Shown: positions 21,045 to 27,054 of the stretch, in pieces | How the letters are laid out: every line of letters starts with the position of its first letter | How positions within the stretch are numbered: position 1 is the stretch's first letter | Source of the DNA: a virus | Virus record (IMG/VR): IMGVR_UViG_3300021962_006577 | Coordinates: 1 to 27,054 of that record | DNA: 27,054 nucleotides | Strand: one strand, 5' to 3' | Notes under the pieces: generated by a model | The model's database searches: none | Told to the model about the DNA's origin: nothing | Seen by the model: only the letters and a program-made list of their open reading frames with translations | Made by a program: the position numbers and the translations under genes

Positions 21045-21890
21045 TTATTTATCTTCCACAATTTCAAGTTTATTAAAAAGATTTCCGTCACGCGCATCGT
21101 CGTTGATATAAGTTGCTTCAGTCAACAACCATAACTCGGCTCCATGCTCTGCAGCAAATGCGAGCAATGCTGATGAGTCTTTAGGGAAACAAGATCCACC
21201 AAATCCATACTTTCCATCTGGTCCAGGAACACGCCAGTGTGTATGTCCAAGACGTTTATCCAACACTGCGATTTCGGCAATCTTACCATAGTCAACATCG
21301 ACTTTATCGCACAATGCTTTAAATTCATTTGCAAAGATGACTTTCGTTGCCAAGAAGCAATTCGCAAGATACTTGAACAATTCGGCTTCTATGGTTGTTC
21401 TCTGAATAACATGAGCAACGTTATCGACCTTTGTGTTGAATTCGTAATACAACATCGTTAATACAGTTGCGATACCAGGATCATCCGCACCAACAATAAT
21501 CAATGGCTGACGACGGAAATCATTAATTGCATTTGCCTCTGTCAAGAACTCTGGATTGAATGCAATCGTCATTCTAAAGCCTTCAGCCAAACGCTTAGTT
21601 GTTCCTGGAGTCACCGTTGACTTGATTACGATATATTTTTGTCGATCAATCTGAGCAATATCATCGATTACAGATGACACAATTGAAATATCGCACTCAC
21701 CAGATTCTTTCATCGGAGTCGGAACACAAATGAAAATGATGTCAGATGTTTTTACAAATTCTTGAAATGTATTCACATTACGCTTTGTCTCATCTGTATC
21801 CCAAACAAGAACATTGAAAACATCTTTAAAGTTTTCATACATTGCGCCGCCGACAAATCCTTTGCCGACAATACCAACTGTGTAACTCAT
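21045..21890 (-). CDS. Short UDP-glucose/GDP-mannose dehydrogenase-like enzyme
   Basis: The 281-residue product has an NAD-binding start VGIVGKGFVGGAM, CVPTPMKESGECDIS, KSTVTPGTTKRL, FNPEFLTEANAI, the dimer-helix region TIEAELFKYLANCFLATKVI, and the catalytic GFGGSCFPKDSSAL (Cys234). Family members oxidise a sugar nucleotide to a uronic acid. Usual lengths are near 390-450, so the C-terminal nucleotide-sugar domain is missing here. The ATG at 21890 follows GGAGAT and fits the family start better than 21935, which lies inside a tRNA. Confidence 0.88.
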   Translation of the reverse strand: MSYTVGIVGKGFVGGAMYENFKDVFNVLVWDTDETKRNVNTFQEFVKTSDIIFICVPTPMKESGECDISIVSSVIDDIAQIDRQKYIVIKSTVTPGTTKRLAEGFRMTIAFNPEFLTEANAINDFRRQPLIIVGADDPGIATVLTMLYYEFNTKVDNVAHVIQRTTIEAELFKYLANCFLATKVIFANEFKALCDKVDVDYGKIAEIAVLDKRLGHTHWRVPGPDGKYGFGGSCFPKDSSALLAFAAEHGAELWLLTEATYINDDARDGNLFNKLEIVEDK

Positions 21891-21905
21891 ATCATATCTC
21901 CAATT

Positions 21906-21989
21906 TGGTGCCCAGAAGAGGACTCGAACCTCCATGCCTTTCGGCAGTGGCTTCTAAGACCACCGTGTATACCATTCCACCATCTGGGC
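21906..21989 (-). tRNA. tRNA-Leu (TAG)
   Basis: The acceptor GCCCAGA/TCTGGGC is perfect. Anticodon loop CTTAGAA gives TAG, reading CUA. A long variable arm (TGCC-GAAA-GGCA) marks a class II tRNA, and CCA is encoded. Confidence 0.95.
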
Positions 21990-22002
21990 ATAAAACAAAT
22001 TT

Positions 22003-22092
22003 TGGCGGATCAGGTAGGATTCGAACCTACGGTTCCCGTGAAGGAACGACAGTTTTCAAGACTGTTGCGATCAACCGCTCTGCCACTGATCC
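22003..22092 (-). tRNA. tRNA-Ser (TGA)
   Basis: The acceptor GGATCAG/CTGATCC, anticodon stem ACAGT/ACTGT with loop CTTGAAA, long variable arm GTTCC/GGAAC and encoded CCA are clear. It reads UCA. Confidence 0.95.
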
Positions 22093-22094
22093 AG

Positions 22095-22454
22095 TTATTT
22101 CCTCAAACTGTGTCGAATTGGTTTCCCATTTTCATCGACACAAACAAAAACCATTTCATCAATATTTACAATAACCTTTTGTGTGACTAGATTGCGAACT
22201 TGTACTTCTAATGTAATACTAGAGTTACCCACACGCTTCAGCGCCACACCGATCTCAATAATGTCACCTTGAAATGCTGGCGCAATAAAGTTGATTGCTG
22301 AAATACTTTTCGTTACAACCTTATTGTGCCTAGTTTCAACACCAGCAAAAATTGCAGCCTCTTCGTCAACCCAAGCCAGCAAGCGACCACCAAACAGTGT
22401 TCCGCGAACGTTCAAGTCTTGAGGTTGAACCAATTTCCTTGTTAAGAATCTCAT
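22095..22454 (-). CDS. Hot-dog acyl-CoA thioesterase
   Basis: The 119-residue product has the hot-dog acyl-CoA hydrolase signature NVRGTLFGGRLLAWVDEEAA (15-34), followed by strands such as ISAINFIAPAFQGDIIEIGV and SITLEVQVRNLVTQ. The Asp30/Glu31 region is the usual catalytic site in the YciA/cytosolic acyl-CoA hydrolase group. It would cleave acyl-CoA to free acid and CoA. ATGA overlap joins it to the preceding gene, and its stop lies 2 bases before a tRNA. Confidence 0.85.
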   Translation of the reverse strand: MRFLTRKLVQPQDLNVRGTLFGGRLLAWVDEEAAIFAGVETRHNKVVTKSISAINFIAPAFQGDIIEIGVALKRVGNSSITLEVQVRNLVTQKVIVNIDEMVFVCVDENGKPIRHSLRK

Positions 22455-22771
22455 TTGTCACCAACTTGTTTATTATATTCTTTCTTGATAAAAATGTCAA
22501 GGGCATCAGCAAGTTTCTCTAAACGATAGTGTTGACATCCAGCAATCTTGATCAAGTAGAGTTTCGTTTCGTAAAGTGCAAACGAAAGAGTATTGTACTC
22601 AACACTCTTGGCTCTTGCTTTTGTTAACAGTTCTCTATATAGATTAGCACATTCGTATGCGTTGTGGGGAATACCAGAAGAGGAGGCTCCCTTATTCTCA
22701 ATCGCATCACAAAGCATCTCTACATGCGGCTGAAGATCTTCAAATCTTAAATGTTTAGGTTTTTCGCTCAT
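22451..22771 (-). CDS. Unknown helical protein
   Basis: The 106-residue product (MSEKPKHLRFEDLQPHVEML ...) is helical, with Cys21, Cys43 and Cys79 spread out. No family recognised. It has no clear ribosome-binding site and overlaps the end of the membrane-protein gene by 17 bases, so it probably depends on coupled translation. It overlaps the thioesterase start. Confidence 0.62.
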   Translation of the reverse strand: MSEKPKHLRFEDLQPHVEMLCDAIENKGASSSGIPHNAYECANLYRELLTKARAKSVEYNTLSFALYETKLYLIKIAGCQHYRLEKLADALDIFIKKEYNKQVGDK

Positions 22772-23027
22772 AAAAATAATTATAGTAAATCATCATACAA
22801 TACCAAGTGAAACTCAATGCAAAGAACGTTGCACCGCCAGCCATTGTATACCATTGACCTAGAGTATACATGAAATAGATTCCAGAGACTTGCCCAAGAT
22901 AGGTGATCAGTGGTGCAGCCCAATGCACACCGCGCACTTCTTTATCTCGCAACAACTTTCGAATATTGAGAATGTGAGAAGTGCAGGCGATAAAAGGGAA
23001 AATGCTATTGAATTGATCTAGTGTCAT
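22755..23027 (-). CDS. Three-helix membrane protein, SemiSWEET/PQ-loop-like
   Basis: The 90-residue product has hydrophobic segments near 8-22, 38-58 and 63-85. After the first, SHILNIRKLLRDKEVRGVHW resembles the PQ-loop of SemiSWEET sugar carriers (length 85-100, three segments), although the Pro-Gln itself is Ser-His. It could be a small transporter or another membrane protein such as a holin. The ATG lies 8 bases after the tRNA-Gly 3' end, with no Shine-Dalgarno sequence between. Confidence 0.55.
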   Translation of the reverse strand: MTLDQFNSIFPFIACTSHILNIRKLLRDKEVRGVHWAAPLITYLGQVSGIYFMYTLGQWYTMAGGATFFALSFTWYCMMIYYNYFYERKT

Positions 23028-23034
23028 AATAAAT

Positions 23035-23110
<76 letters not shown>

Positions 23111-23118
23111 GTTTTAAA

Positions 23119-24117
23119 TTAAACCACCTTTGCAGTGAGGCATCTTGTGCATATGCTCCCATATGCCTTTTCCACAACCTCTGCGTGAAGGTCACTAAAC
23201 CACATTTCCCGCAGAGTTTGAGTATTGAAGTCGCCAAATTTGTATTCGAAATTATAATCATTACAGCACAAGAAAACACTTCCTGCAGAATTCACATTAA
23301 TCCATTCAGTTGTGCGATCACCCCAATTGGTGCAACCAACAACTCTTTGATTTGCTTGCAGTTTCCTTTGCATGTGTGGTTGATTTGAGATCAAATTAGA
23401 AATAGAACCAACTCTATCATACAATGCATCTTTACGAATAGTATACATTGGAAAGAGTTTCCTGGCAATTTGGAATTGTGTTTCATGCTCGCCAGTTCTT
23501 GGATCTAGATTATAATCAAGCGAGTTAAAATCTGGACCTAAAGAAATATATCCACCATTAACAGGATTAGTGTCAAGCCCATTGATGCCAATTGAAAGTT
23601 CACCTTTCAGATAACTCAATTGCTCACCAGCATATGTTAGATTGCCAATCATACGCTCAAACTGGTCTTCGGAGAATCCAGATCTTTTAGCCCAAAGTTC
23701 CTTTTCAAATGCAGGAACGTTCAATCCAACGTGAGTTACAACATCTGGATATTCTTTAATCAAATCAACTCGATTTTTGAGCAACGAAACTCCGTTACTT
23801 AAAACATAAGTTGTGAATTTATATTTTCTTAATAGATCTAAGAGTTTATCGAAATCTTTATACAACAACATCTCATTGTAATGAGATAGAGTGACTAGAT
23901 TGAAGTTTGGATCGACAATCCCACGCAGAACATTTTTTTCTGCTGTTATGTCAGCGAATATCTTCTCAACCAGATCGAGAGAGATATTCCCAGCACCTTC
24001 TTCTGGTTGTGGGAAATAACGAACTGGACAAAACCAACATTTGGCATTACAGTAACCAAATGGATCGAGTTGCATTCTTTTAATTTTAGTTGCAGCAAAT
24101 TTGGCTTTAATGGACAT
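23119..24117 (-). CDS. Radical SAM/SPASM protein
   Basis: The 332-residue product has the radical SAM cluster motif Cys23-x3-Cys27-x2-Cys30 (GYCNAKCWFC) and a C-terminal SPASM-like region with Cys262, Cys284, Cys285, Cys323 and Cys326, likely binding an auxiliary Fe-S cluster. Middle elements such as TTYVLSNGVSLL and HVGLNVPAFEKELWAKRSGF fit the barrel. SPASM proteins often modify peptides or proteins; the substrate here is unknown. The start is 3 bases after the stop of a cupin/JmjC-like gene, so the two are probably partners. Confidence 0.88.
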   Translation of the reverse strand: MSIKAKFAATKIKRMQLDPFGYCNAKCWFCPVRYFPQPEEGAGNISLDLVEKIFADITAEKNVLRGIVDPNFNLVTLSHYNEMLLYKDFDKLLDLLRKYKFTTYVLSNGVSLLKNRVDLIKEYPDVVTHVGLNVPAFEKELWAKRSGFSEDQFERMIGNLTYAGEQLSYLKGELSIGINGLDTNPVNGGYISLGPDFNSLDYNLDPRTGEHETQFQIARKLFPMYTIRKDALYDRVGSISNLISNQPHMQRKLQANQRVVGCTNWGDRTTEWINVNSAGSVFLCCNDYNFEYKFGDFNTQTLREMWFSDLHAEVVEKAYGSICTRCLTAKVV

Positions 24118-24120
24118 ATA

Positions 24121-24699
24121 TCACCGCAGATCCTCAGAACCAAATGAAATGTTCACTCGTGGACCAATTGGCTTTGTATCATGCCACATTCCACGCGGAA
24201 CATAAATCAATTCACCTGGTTCTAATACCTTTTCAAAATCTCTTTTTCGACCCTCAACCTTCCATTGAGTGCCACCTAGAATATTCCAACACCAAACATC
24301 CATTACATCGTTGTGTCGACCATATGTATGAGAAAGTGCAGATAAACTTATATAGCCAAGTGCAGTATAGTTCTGATTCTTTTTAAAAGAATTGTAACTT
24401 TTTGAAATTTCTTTTAGGAAATCAAAAACAACAGGATGAATTCCTGCAGCCTGATGTATGACAATTGAATAATTGCTGAAGTGTTTGACAATTTCGTTGT
24501 CTCCAGTTTCAGACTGGATCTTCATTTCTCGGTCGAATTCATCAAGAACATGATCCCACGTTGGAAGTGGAACGGGAACTACTCCAAAATGATAGTAGTC
24601 GCCATTATTTCTTGCATTGATGTAATTTGAATCATACAAGAAATTACAATTCACGGAACTTTGCCCCATTTCCCAACAGGGCACTTTGTATTCGCCCAT
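24121..24699 (-). CDS. Cupin/JmjC-like oxygenase
   Basis: The 192-residue product has a C-terminal jelly-roll: LSHTYGRHNDVMDVWCWNIL, GGTQWKVEGRKRDFEKVLEP, GELIYVPRGMWHDTKPIG, VNISFG. His129-x-Asp131 and His173 are candidates for an Fe(II) triad, as in JmjC or Cupin_4 hydroxylases that use 2-oxoglutarate. Tight linkage to the radical SAM gene suggests successive steps on one target. The start at 24699 lies within the zinc-ribbon gene and lacks a ribosome-binding site; an ATG at 24669 is an alternative. Confidence 0.78.
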   Translation of the reverse strand: MGEYKVPCWEMGQSSVNCNFLYDSNYINARNNGDYYHFGVVPVPLPTWDHVLDEFDREMKIQSETGDNEIVKHFSNYSIVIHQAAGIHPVVFDFLKEISKSYNSFKKNQNYTALGYISLSALSHTYGRHNDVMDVWCWNILGGTQWKVEGRKRDFEKVLEPGELIYVPRGMWHDTKPIGPRVNISFGSEDLR

Positions 24700-24824
24700 T
24701 GTGTTTTAAGTTTAAGAATACAACCACACTTTCTACAAACATTGAGTTTGTTGTGTTCGCATTTAGCACAAATCTGTAATCTTTCTTTCTGTTTTTCTTC
24801 ATCAACTCTTAAATGATCGAACAT
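24651..24824 (-). CDS. Small zinc-ribbon phage protein
   Basis: The 57-residue product has CAKCEHN (Cys19, Cys22), VCRKCGCILKLKT (Cys30, Cys33, Cys35) and KCPVGKW (Cys48), a pattern seen in many short phage proteins. It would bind zinc; function is unknown. GGAG precedes the ATG. It overlaps the cupin gene start by 49 bases in another frame. Confidence 0.85.
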   Translation of the reverse strand: MFDHLRVDEEKQKERLQICAKCEHNKLNVCRKCGCILKLKTQWANTKCPVGKWGKVP

Positions 24825-24840
24825 TTAAAAACTCCGAAAT

Positions 24841-24914
24841 TGGAGCGGTGTGCGAGAATCGAACTCGCTTAACCAGCTTGGAAGGCTGGGACACAACCAA
24901 TATGCCAACACCGC
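24841..24914 (-). tRNA. tRNA-Gly (TCC)
   Basis: The acceptor GCGGTGT/ACACCGC is perfect. Anticodon stem CCAGC/GCTGG has loop CTTCCAA, and CCA is encoded. It reads GGA, a codon favoured in AT-rich genomes. Confidence 0.95.
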
Positions 24915-24919
24915 ATTTC

Positions 24920-25004
24920 TGGTGCGACTGGTCGGACTCGAACCGACATTCCTAACGGAGGCAGATTTTAAGTCTGCTGCGGATACCGATTTCGCCACAG
25001 TCGC
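24920..25004 (-). tRNA. tRNA-Leu (TAA)
   Basis: The acceptor GCGACTG/CAGTCGC is perfect. Anticodon stem GCAGA/TCTGC has loop CTTAAAA, the variable arm is long, and CCA is encoded. It reads UUA. Confidence 0.95.
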
Positions 25005-25010
25005 AAATAC

Positions 25011-25589
25011 TTATTCGCGATTCTTTATGTGTTCCATAATATCGTTATACACTTGCTGCTGTTTGTCTTCAACAAGTTCCCAGATATGTTCGCACCAAAT
25101 ATCGGAATAAACTTGGCTCTGTTCTTCTTGATCAAGTTCGCGGAGTGATGGAACCATTTCATGCATCATCTCTTCGATCTCACCTTCTTCACCCCACTCA
25201 CATCCATCAATCATACCATCTTTATTGTAGACATAAACACCAAAAAAGTTTGGCATTTCGTCTTGATAAAAGATAGAGGCGACGAAATCAGGATCAACAG
25301 AAGCAATCTGCTCAAAGAGCCATTCTAAACCTGCTTGTGGAAAACTCCATGCAGAGATTGTACTGAAATAATCTTCACCGCGATCTTCGAAGTAACACCA
25401 CTTCGGACCAACGTTTTCTAAATTCCATTCATACAATTTGGTGATTTCTGGATCAAGACCGAAGATGTCACTGAACCACTCATAGCCTTTATCTTCTGGT
25501 CGAACGCGCGAGTATAGTTCTTGCAACTTTGCTTTACCAGCATCGTTGAGTTTCTCGAAACGAACCGAAGTATTCACATGATTTGCCAT
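25011..25589 (-). CDS. Acidic phage protein, function unknown
   Basis: The 192-residue product begins MANHVNTSVRFEKLNDAGKA and contains WNLENVGPKWCYFEDRGEDY, an acidic stretch WGEEGEIEEMMHEM and a Gln/Glu-rich end. The start resembles Api92/DUF1281-like ferredoxin-fold phage proteins. A GGAGA ribosome-binding site lies between tRNA-Pro and the ATG. Function unknown. Confidence 0.75.
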   Translation of the reverse strand: MANHVNTSVRFEKLNDAGKAKLQELYSRVRPEDKGYEWFSDIFGLDPEITKLYEWNLENVGPKWCYFEDRGEDYFSTISAWSFPQAGLEWLFEQIASVDPDFVASIFYQDEMPNFFGVYVYNKDGMIDGCEWGEEGEIEEMMHEMVPSLRELDQEEQSQVYSDIWCEHIWELVEDKQQQVYNDIMEHIKNRE

Positions 25590-25610
25590 AACAATCTCCA
25601 GTTATAAAAT

Positions 25611-25687
25611 TGGTCGGACAGAGAGGATTCGAACCTCCGACCCTCTGCTCCCAAAGCAGATGCACTACCAGGCTGTGCTACTGTCCG
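25611..25687 (-). tRNA. tRNA-Pro (TGG)
   Basis: The acceptor CGGACAG/CTGTCCG is perfect. Anticodon loop TTTGGGA gives TGG, reading CCA. CCA is encoded. Bases 8-10 supply the TAG stop of the upstream gene. Confidence 0.95.
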
Positions 25688-25935
25688 ATTCTTAGATTAG
25701 TAATATACCTTAAATTCTTTTCTGCGTCAACCTTATTCTTATATCCTTCGCAAGAAGCAGCGATAATATCACCATTGCGTGCAGTGATACGCCAACGCCA
25801 TTCTTTCTTATTGTCTTTATAGATCTCATGTGTAGGCTTGAGAACTTGCGGTCGATTTTCCACAAGTTTATCAGGAGTTGTATTGCGAACAACTTTTGGG
25901 TTTAAGAATTCAAGAATTTGATTTAACATACTCAT
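25678..25935 (-). CDS. DUF1508/YegP-like protein
   Basis: The 85-residue product has the YegP-type unit [20 protein letters not shown] and [12 protein letters not shown] (about 47-79), a small beta-beta-beta-alpha fold of unknown function. The N-terminal 45 residues are an extension. Either ATG (25935 or 25929) is possible; AAGAG precedes the second. The TAG stop lies 10 bases inside tRNA-Pro. Confidence 0.8.
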   Translation of the reverse strand: MSMLNQILEFLNPKVVRNTTPDKLVENRPQVLKPTHEIYKDNKKEWRWRITARNGDIIAASCEGYKNKVDAEKNLRYITNLRIGQ

Positions 25936-25948
25936 ACTCTTATATATC

Positions 25949-26024
25949 TGGTGGGACCACTAGGATTTGAACCTAGACTCAAAGGATTATGAGTCCTCTG
26001 CATTAACCGTTATGCTATAGTCCC
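25949..26024 (-). tRNA. tRNA with CAT anticodon (Met or Ile2), copy 2
   Basis: The acceptor GGGACTA/TGGTCCC has one G-T pair. Anticodon stem GAGGA/TCCTT encloses CTCATAA; the T stem is CTAGG/CCTAG; CCA is encoded. Sequence alone does not separate Met from lysidine-modified Ile2. Confidence 0.92.
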
Positions 26025-26025
26025 G

Positions 26026-26253
26026 TCATTCTATAATTTCAATCTCACTCTCAGTTACTACAGCAACTCTTGCGCCACAAGGCAAGAGTGTTTTCTCATT
26101 TCCTGAATACACAACTTCACTCGGACCATGAATCTTTACACGATGACAATAGGTATTCTTCCTGCCTTCTTTGATAGTAAGCACAGGATTGTTCTCATTG
26201 TTCTTTTTATTTGATCTAATTACATGCTGATTGACATGAATATACTTTTTCAT
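26026..26253 (-). CDS. Small conserved phage protein (KKYIHVNQHVIRSN family)
   Basis: The 75-residue product begins MKKYIHVNQHVIRSNKKNNE and contains KIHGPSEVVYSGNEK then CGARVAVVTESEIEI. This compact beta-rich protein is widespread in phages with no known function. GGAG precedes the ATG at 26253; the open frame continues upstream into a degenerate tRNA. Its stop is one base from the next tRNA. Confidence 0.85.
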   Translation of the reverse strand: MKKYIHVNQHVIRSNKKNNENNPVLTIKEGRKNTYCHRVKIHGPSEVVYSGNEKTLLPCGARVAVVTESEIEIIE

Positions 26254-26265
26254 AATCACTCCAAC

Positions 26266-26342
26266 TGGCGACTCGGATGGGACTTGAACCAAGAATCAAC
26301 AAATTATGAGTTTGCTGCATTAACCAATTATGCTATAGTCCC
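26266..26342 (-). tRNA. Degenerate tRNA with CAT anticodon, probable pseudogene
   Basis: The 5' half (GGGACTATAGCATAA, then GGTTAATGCAG) is nearly the same as the tRNA at 25949-26024, with a sound anticodon stem GCAAA/TTTGT and loop CTCATAA. The 3' half is wrong: only about 3 of 7 acceptor pairs and 3 of 5 T-stem pairs form, though GCCA is present at the expected end. It is probably a decayed duplicate. Confidence 0.7.
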
Positions 26343-26346
26343 AATC

Positions 26347-26423
26347 TGGCGCGATCGGAGGGACTCGAACCCCCAACCTAGAGATTAGAAATCTCTTGCA
26401 CTATCCGATTGTGCTACGACCGC
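26347..26423 (-). tRNA. tRNA-Arg (TCT)
   Basis: The acceptor GCGGTCG/CGATCGC, anticodon stem AGAGA/TCTCT with loop TTTCTAA, T loop TTCGAGT and encoded CCA are clear. It reads AGA, rare in GC-rich hosts. Confidence 0.95.
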
Positions 26424-26428
26424 AAAAC

Positions 26429-26504
26429 TGGTGCGGGATGACGGGATCGAACCGCCGACATTCTGCGTGTAAAGCAGACACTCTACCATCTGAGTTAATC
26501 CCGC
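26429..26504 (-). tRNA. tRNA-Val (TAC)
   Basis: The acceptor GCGGGAT/ATCCCGC is perfect. Anticodon stem TCTGC/GCAGA has loop TTTACAC; CCA is encoded. It reads GUA. Confidence 0.95.
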
Positions 26505-26511
26505 AAAAAAA

Positions 26512-26588
26512 TGGTGGGACAAGTAGGACTTGAACCTACGACCTGACGCTTATCAAGCGTCTGCGCTAACCAACTGTGCCATTGTCCC
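26512..26588 (-). tRNA. tRNA-Ile (GAT)
   Basis: The acceptor GGGACAA/TTGTCCC is perfect. Anticodon stem GACGC/GCGTC has loop TTGATAA; CCA is encoded. It reads AUU and AUC. Confidence 0.95.
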
Positions 26589-26593
26589 GAAAC

Positions 26594-26668
26594 TGGAGTT
26601 GCGGACTGGACTCGCACCAGCATAGAAGAGTTTTGCAGACTCTCGCCTCACTTTTCAGCCACCGCAAC
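26594..26668 (-). tRNA. tRNA-Cys (GCA) with unusual T loop
   Basis: The acceptor GTTGCGG/CCGCAAC and anticodon stem AGAGT/ACTCT with loop CTGCAAA are sound; CCA is encoded. The T loop is TGCGAGT, with G where almost all tRNAs have U55. Confidence 0.9.
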
Positions 26669-26669
26669 A

Positions 26670-26745
26670 TGGTAGCAGCGGTCGGACTCAAACCGACGAT
26701 AATCTCCGTATGAAGGAGGCGCATTAGTCGCTATGCTACGCTGCT
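26670..26745 (-). tRNA. tRNA with CAT anticodon (Met or Ile2), copy 4
   Basis: The acceptor AGCAGCG/CGCTGCT is perfect, the T stem is GTCGG/CCGAC, and CCA is encoded. The anticodon stem has four good pairs (CTCC/GGAG) with loop TTCATAC and a C-A mismatch at its outer end. The DUF805 gene ends inside it. Confidence 0.88.
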
Positions 26746-27054
26746 GTCTTGTTTCTCTGTCGGCAACACCCCGAAGATAATTGTCATGATTACAAACAGG
26801 ATTGGCAACACAAGTGGGATCACCCAAAACGGACTGATGCCTGCATCGCGACAACGACGCACACCAACAGCGAGGATCAACCACAAGCAACCAATGAACC
26901 ATGCAGCAAAAGAACTCAAGACAAAGAAACCACCAACGAGTTCTGATGCCAAAGCAATACCTGCAGAAAACACAAGTGCACCCATCAATGCAATCCACCC
27001 ACCGAAAATGACAATGAGATTCACTGCCCAAAACTCACTGCGTGTTGCTTTGCC
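26731..27054 (-). CDS. DUF805 membrane protein, N-terminus outside the window
   Basis: The frame is open to the window edge. Upstream of a GTG at 27024 the codons read GKATRSEFWAVNLI, which is the usual DUF805 start (G-x-x-x-R-S-E-F/Y-W), so the true start lies beyond 27054. Three to four membrane segments follow, and VRRCRDAGISPFW is the conserved R-x-x-D-x-G-x-S-x-W loop. The stop lies 15 bases inside the CAT tRNA. The role of DUF805 proteins is unknown. Confidence 0.85.
   Translation of the reverse strand, partial: GKATRSEFWAVNLIVIFGGWIALMGALVFSAGIALASELVGGFFVLSSFAAWFIGCLWLILAVGVRRCRDAGISPFWVIPLVLPILFVIMTIIFGVLPTEKQDSSVA

Noticed and set aside
21046-21053. GATAAATA as late promoter of the HNH gene
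   Set aside because: One mismatch, and it is the coding end and stop of the dehydrogenase gene.
21842-22174. + strand open frames with GLEPP or GRIRTYG motifs near tRNAs (also 24850-25110, 25610-25822)
   Set aside because: These are translations of the antisense strand of tRNA T arms, a common artefact.
26648-27031. 127-residue Cys/Trp-rich open frame
   Set aside because: It is an out-of-frame shadow of the DUF805 gene and runs through the tRNA.

Overview
The window is part of the genome of a T4-superfamily myovirus. Recognisable T4-type genes are gp4, gp53, a gp19-fold tail-tube relative, gp26 and a gp51-like frame, followed by a large tape-measure-like protein, all on the + strand. On the - strand lie gp32, gp59 and gp33 in the T4 order, then PhoH and other phage genes. 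Base composition is AT-rich. The phage carries 13 well-formed tRNA genes plus one degenerate one, biased to anticodons that read A-ending codons. It also carries a circularly permuted tmRNA gene with a proteobacterial-style tag. Together these suggest an AT-rich phage of a GC-richer proteobacterium, perhaps an alphaproteobacterium; the host assignment is inference.

Layout. (1) 95-5219, + strand: late structural cluster for head completion, baseplate and tail. A T4-type late promoter box (83-90) sits right at its first gene, and a divergent partial gene lies to its left. The gp26 frame ends at a T7 slippery run that can join it by -1 frameshift to the next frame, just before the tape-measure-like gene, as in lambda G/GT. 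(2) 5224-5242: terminator between converging transcripts. (3) 5272-9918, - strand: gp32, gp59, a small membrane protein, gp33, GMP reductase, a membrane-anchored SleB-type hydrolase and a glycosyltransferase. (4) 9930-11757, - strand: the most unusual block. A mycobacterial-type AhpC, a secreted EF-hand protein, a rubredoxin and a mycobacterial-type AhpD lead directly into a two-piece (permuted) tmRNA and its terminator. (5) 11876-16967, - strand: a small acidic protein, a RecB-like nuclease, PhoH, a HAD phosphatase, several conserved phage hypotheticals and a DUF262-HNH protein resembling GmrSD type IV restriction enzymes. (6) 17083-18863, - strand: small, basic, Ala/Arg/Lys-rich proteins, including two coiled-coil paralogues, each with a near-identical promoter region. 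(7) 19034-27054, - strand: a G-quadruplex motif, a second glycosyltransferase, an HNH protein, a short nucleotide-sugar dehydrogenase, an acyl-CoA thioesterase, a SemiSWEET-like membrane protein, a radical SAM/SPASM protein beside a cupin/JmjC-like protein and a zinc-ribbon protein, and small phage proteins. tRNA genes are interleaved throughout (7).

How the parts fit. Packing is very tight: many ATGA or TGATG overlaps, TTG or GTG starts, and protein stop codons supplied by tRNA bases U8-A9-G10. The tRNAs and tmRNA would support and rescue translation of AT-rich phage messages. AhpC, AhpD and rubredoxin look like a self-contained peroxide-detoxifying set. GMP reductase, the nucleotide-sugar dehydrogenase, the thioesterase and the glycosyltransferases are metabolic or surface-modifying additions. 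No gene-free stretch longer than 300 bases is empty: the only one, 9919-10246, holds the tmRNA and its terminator.
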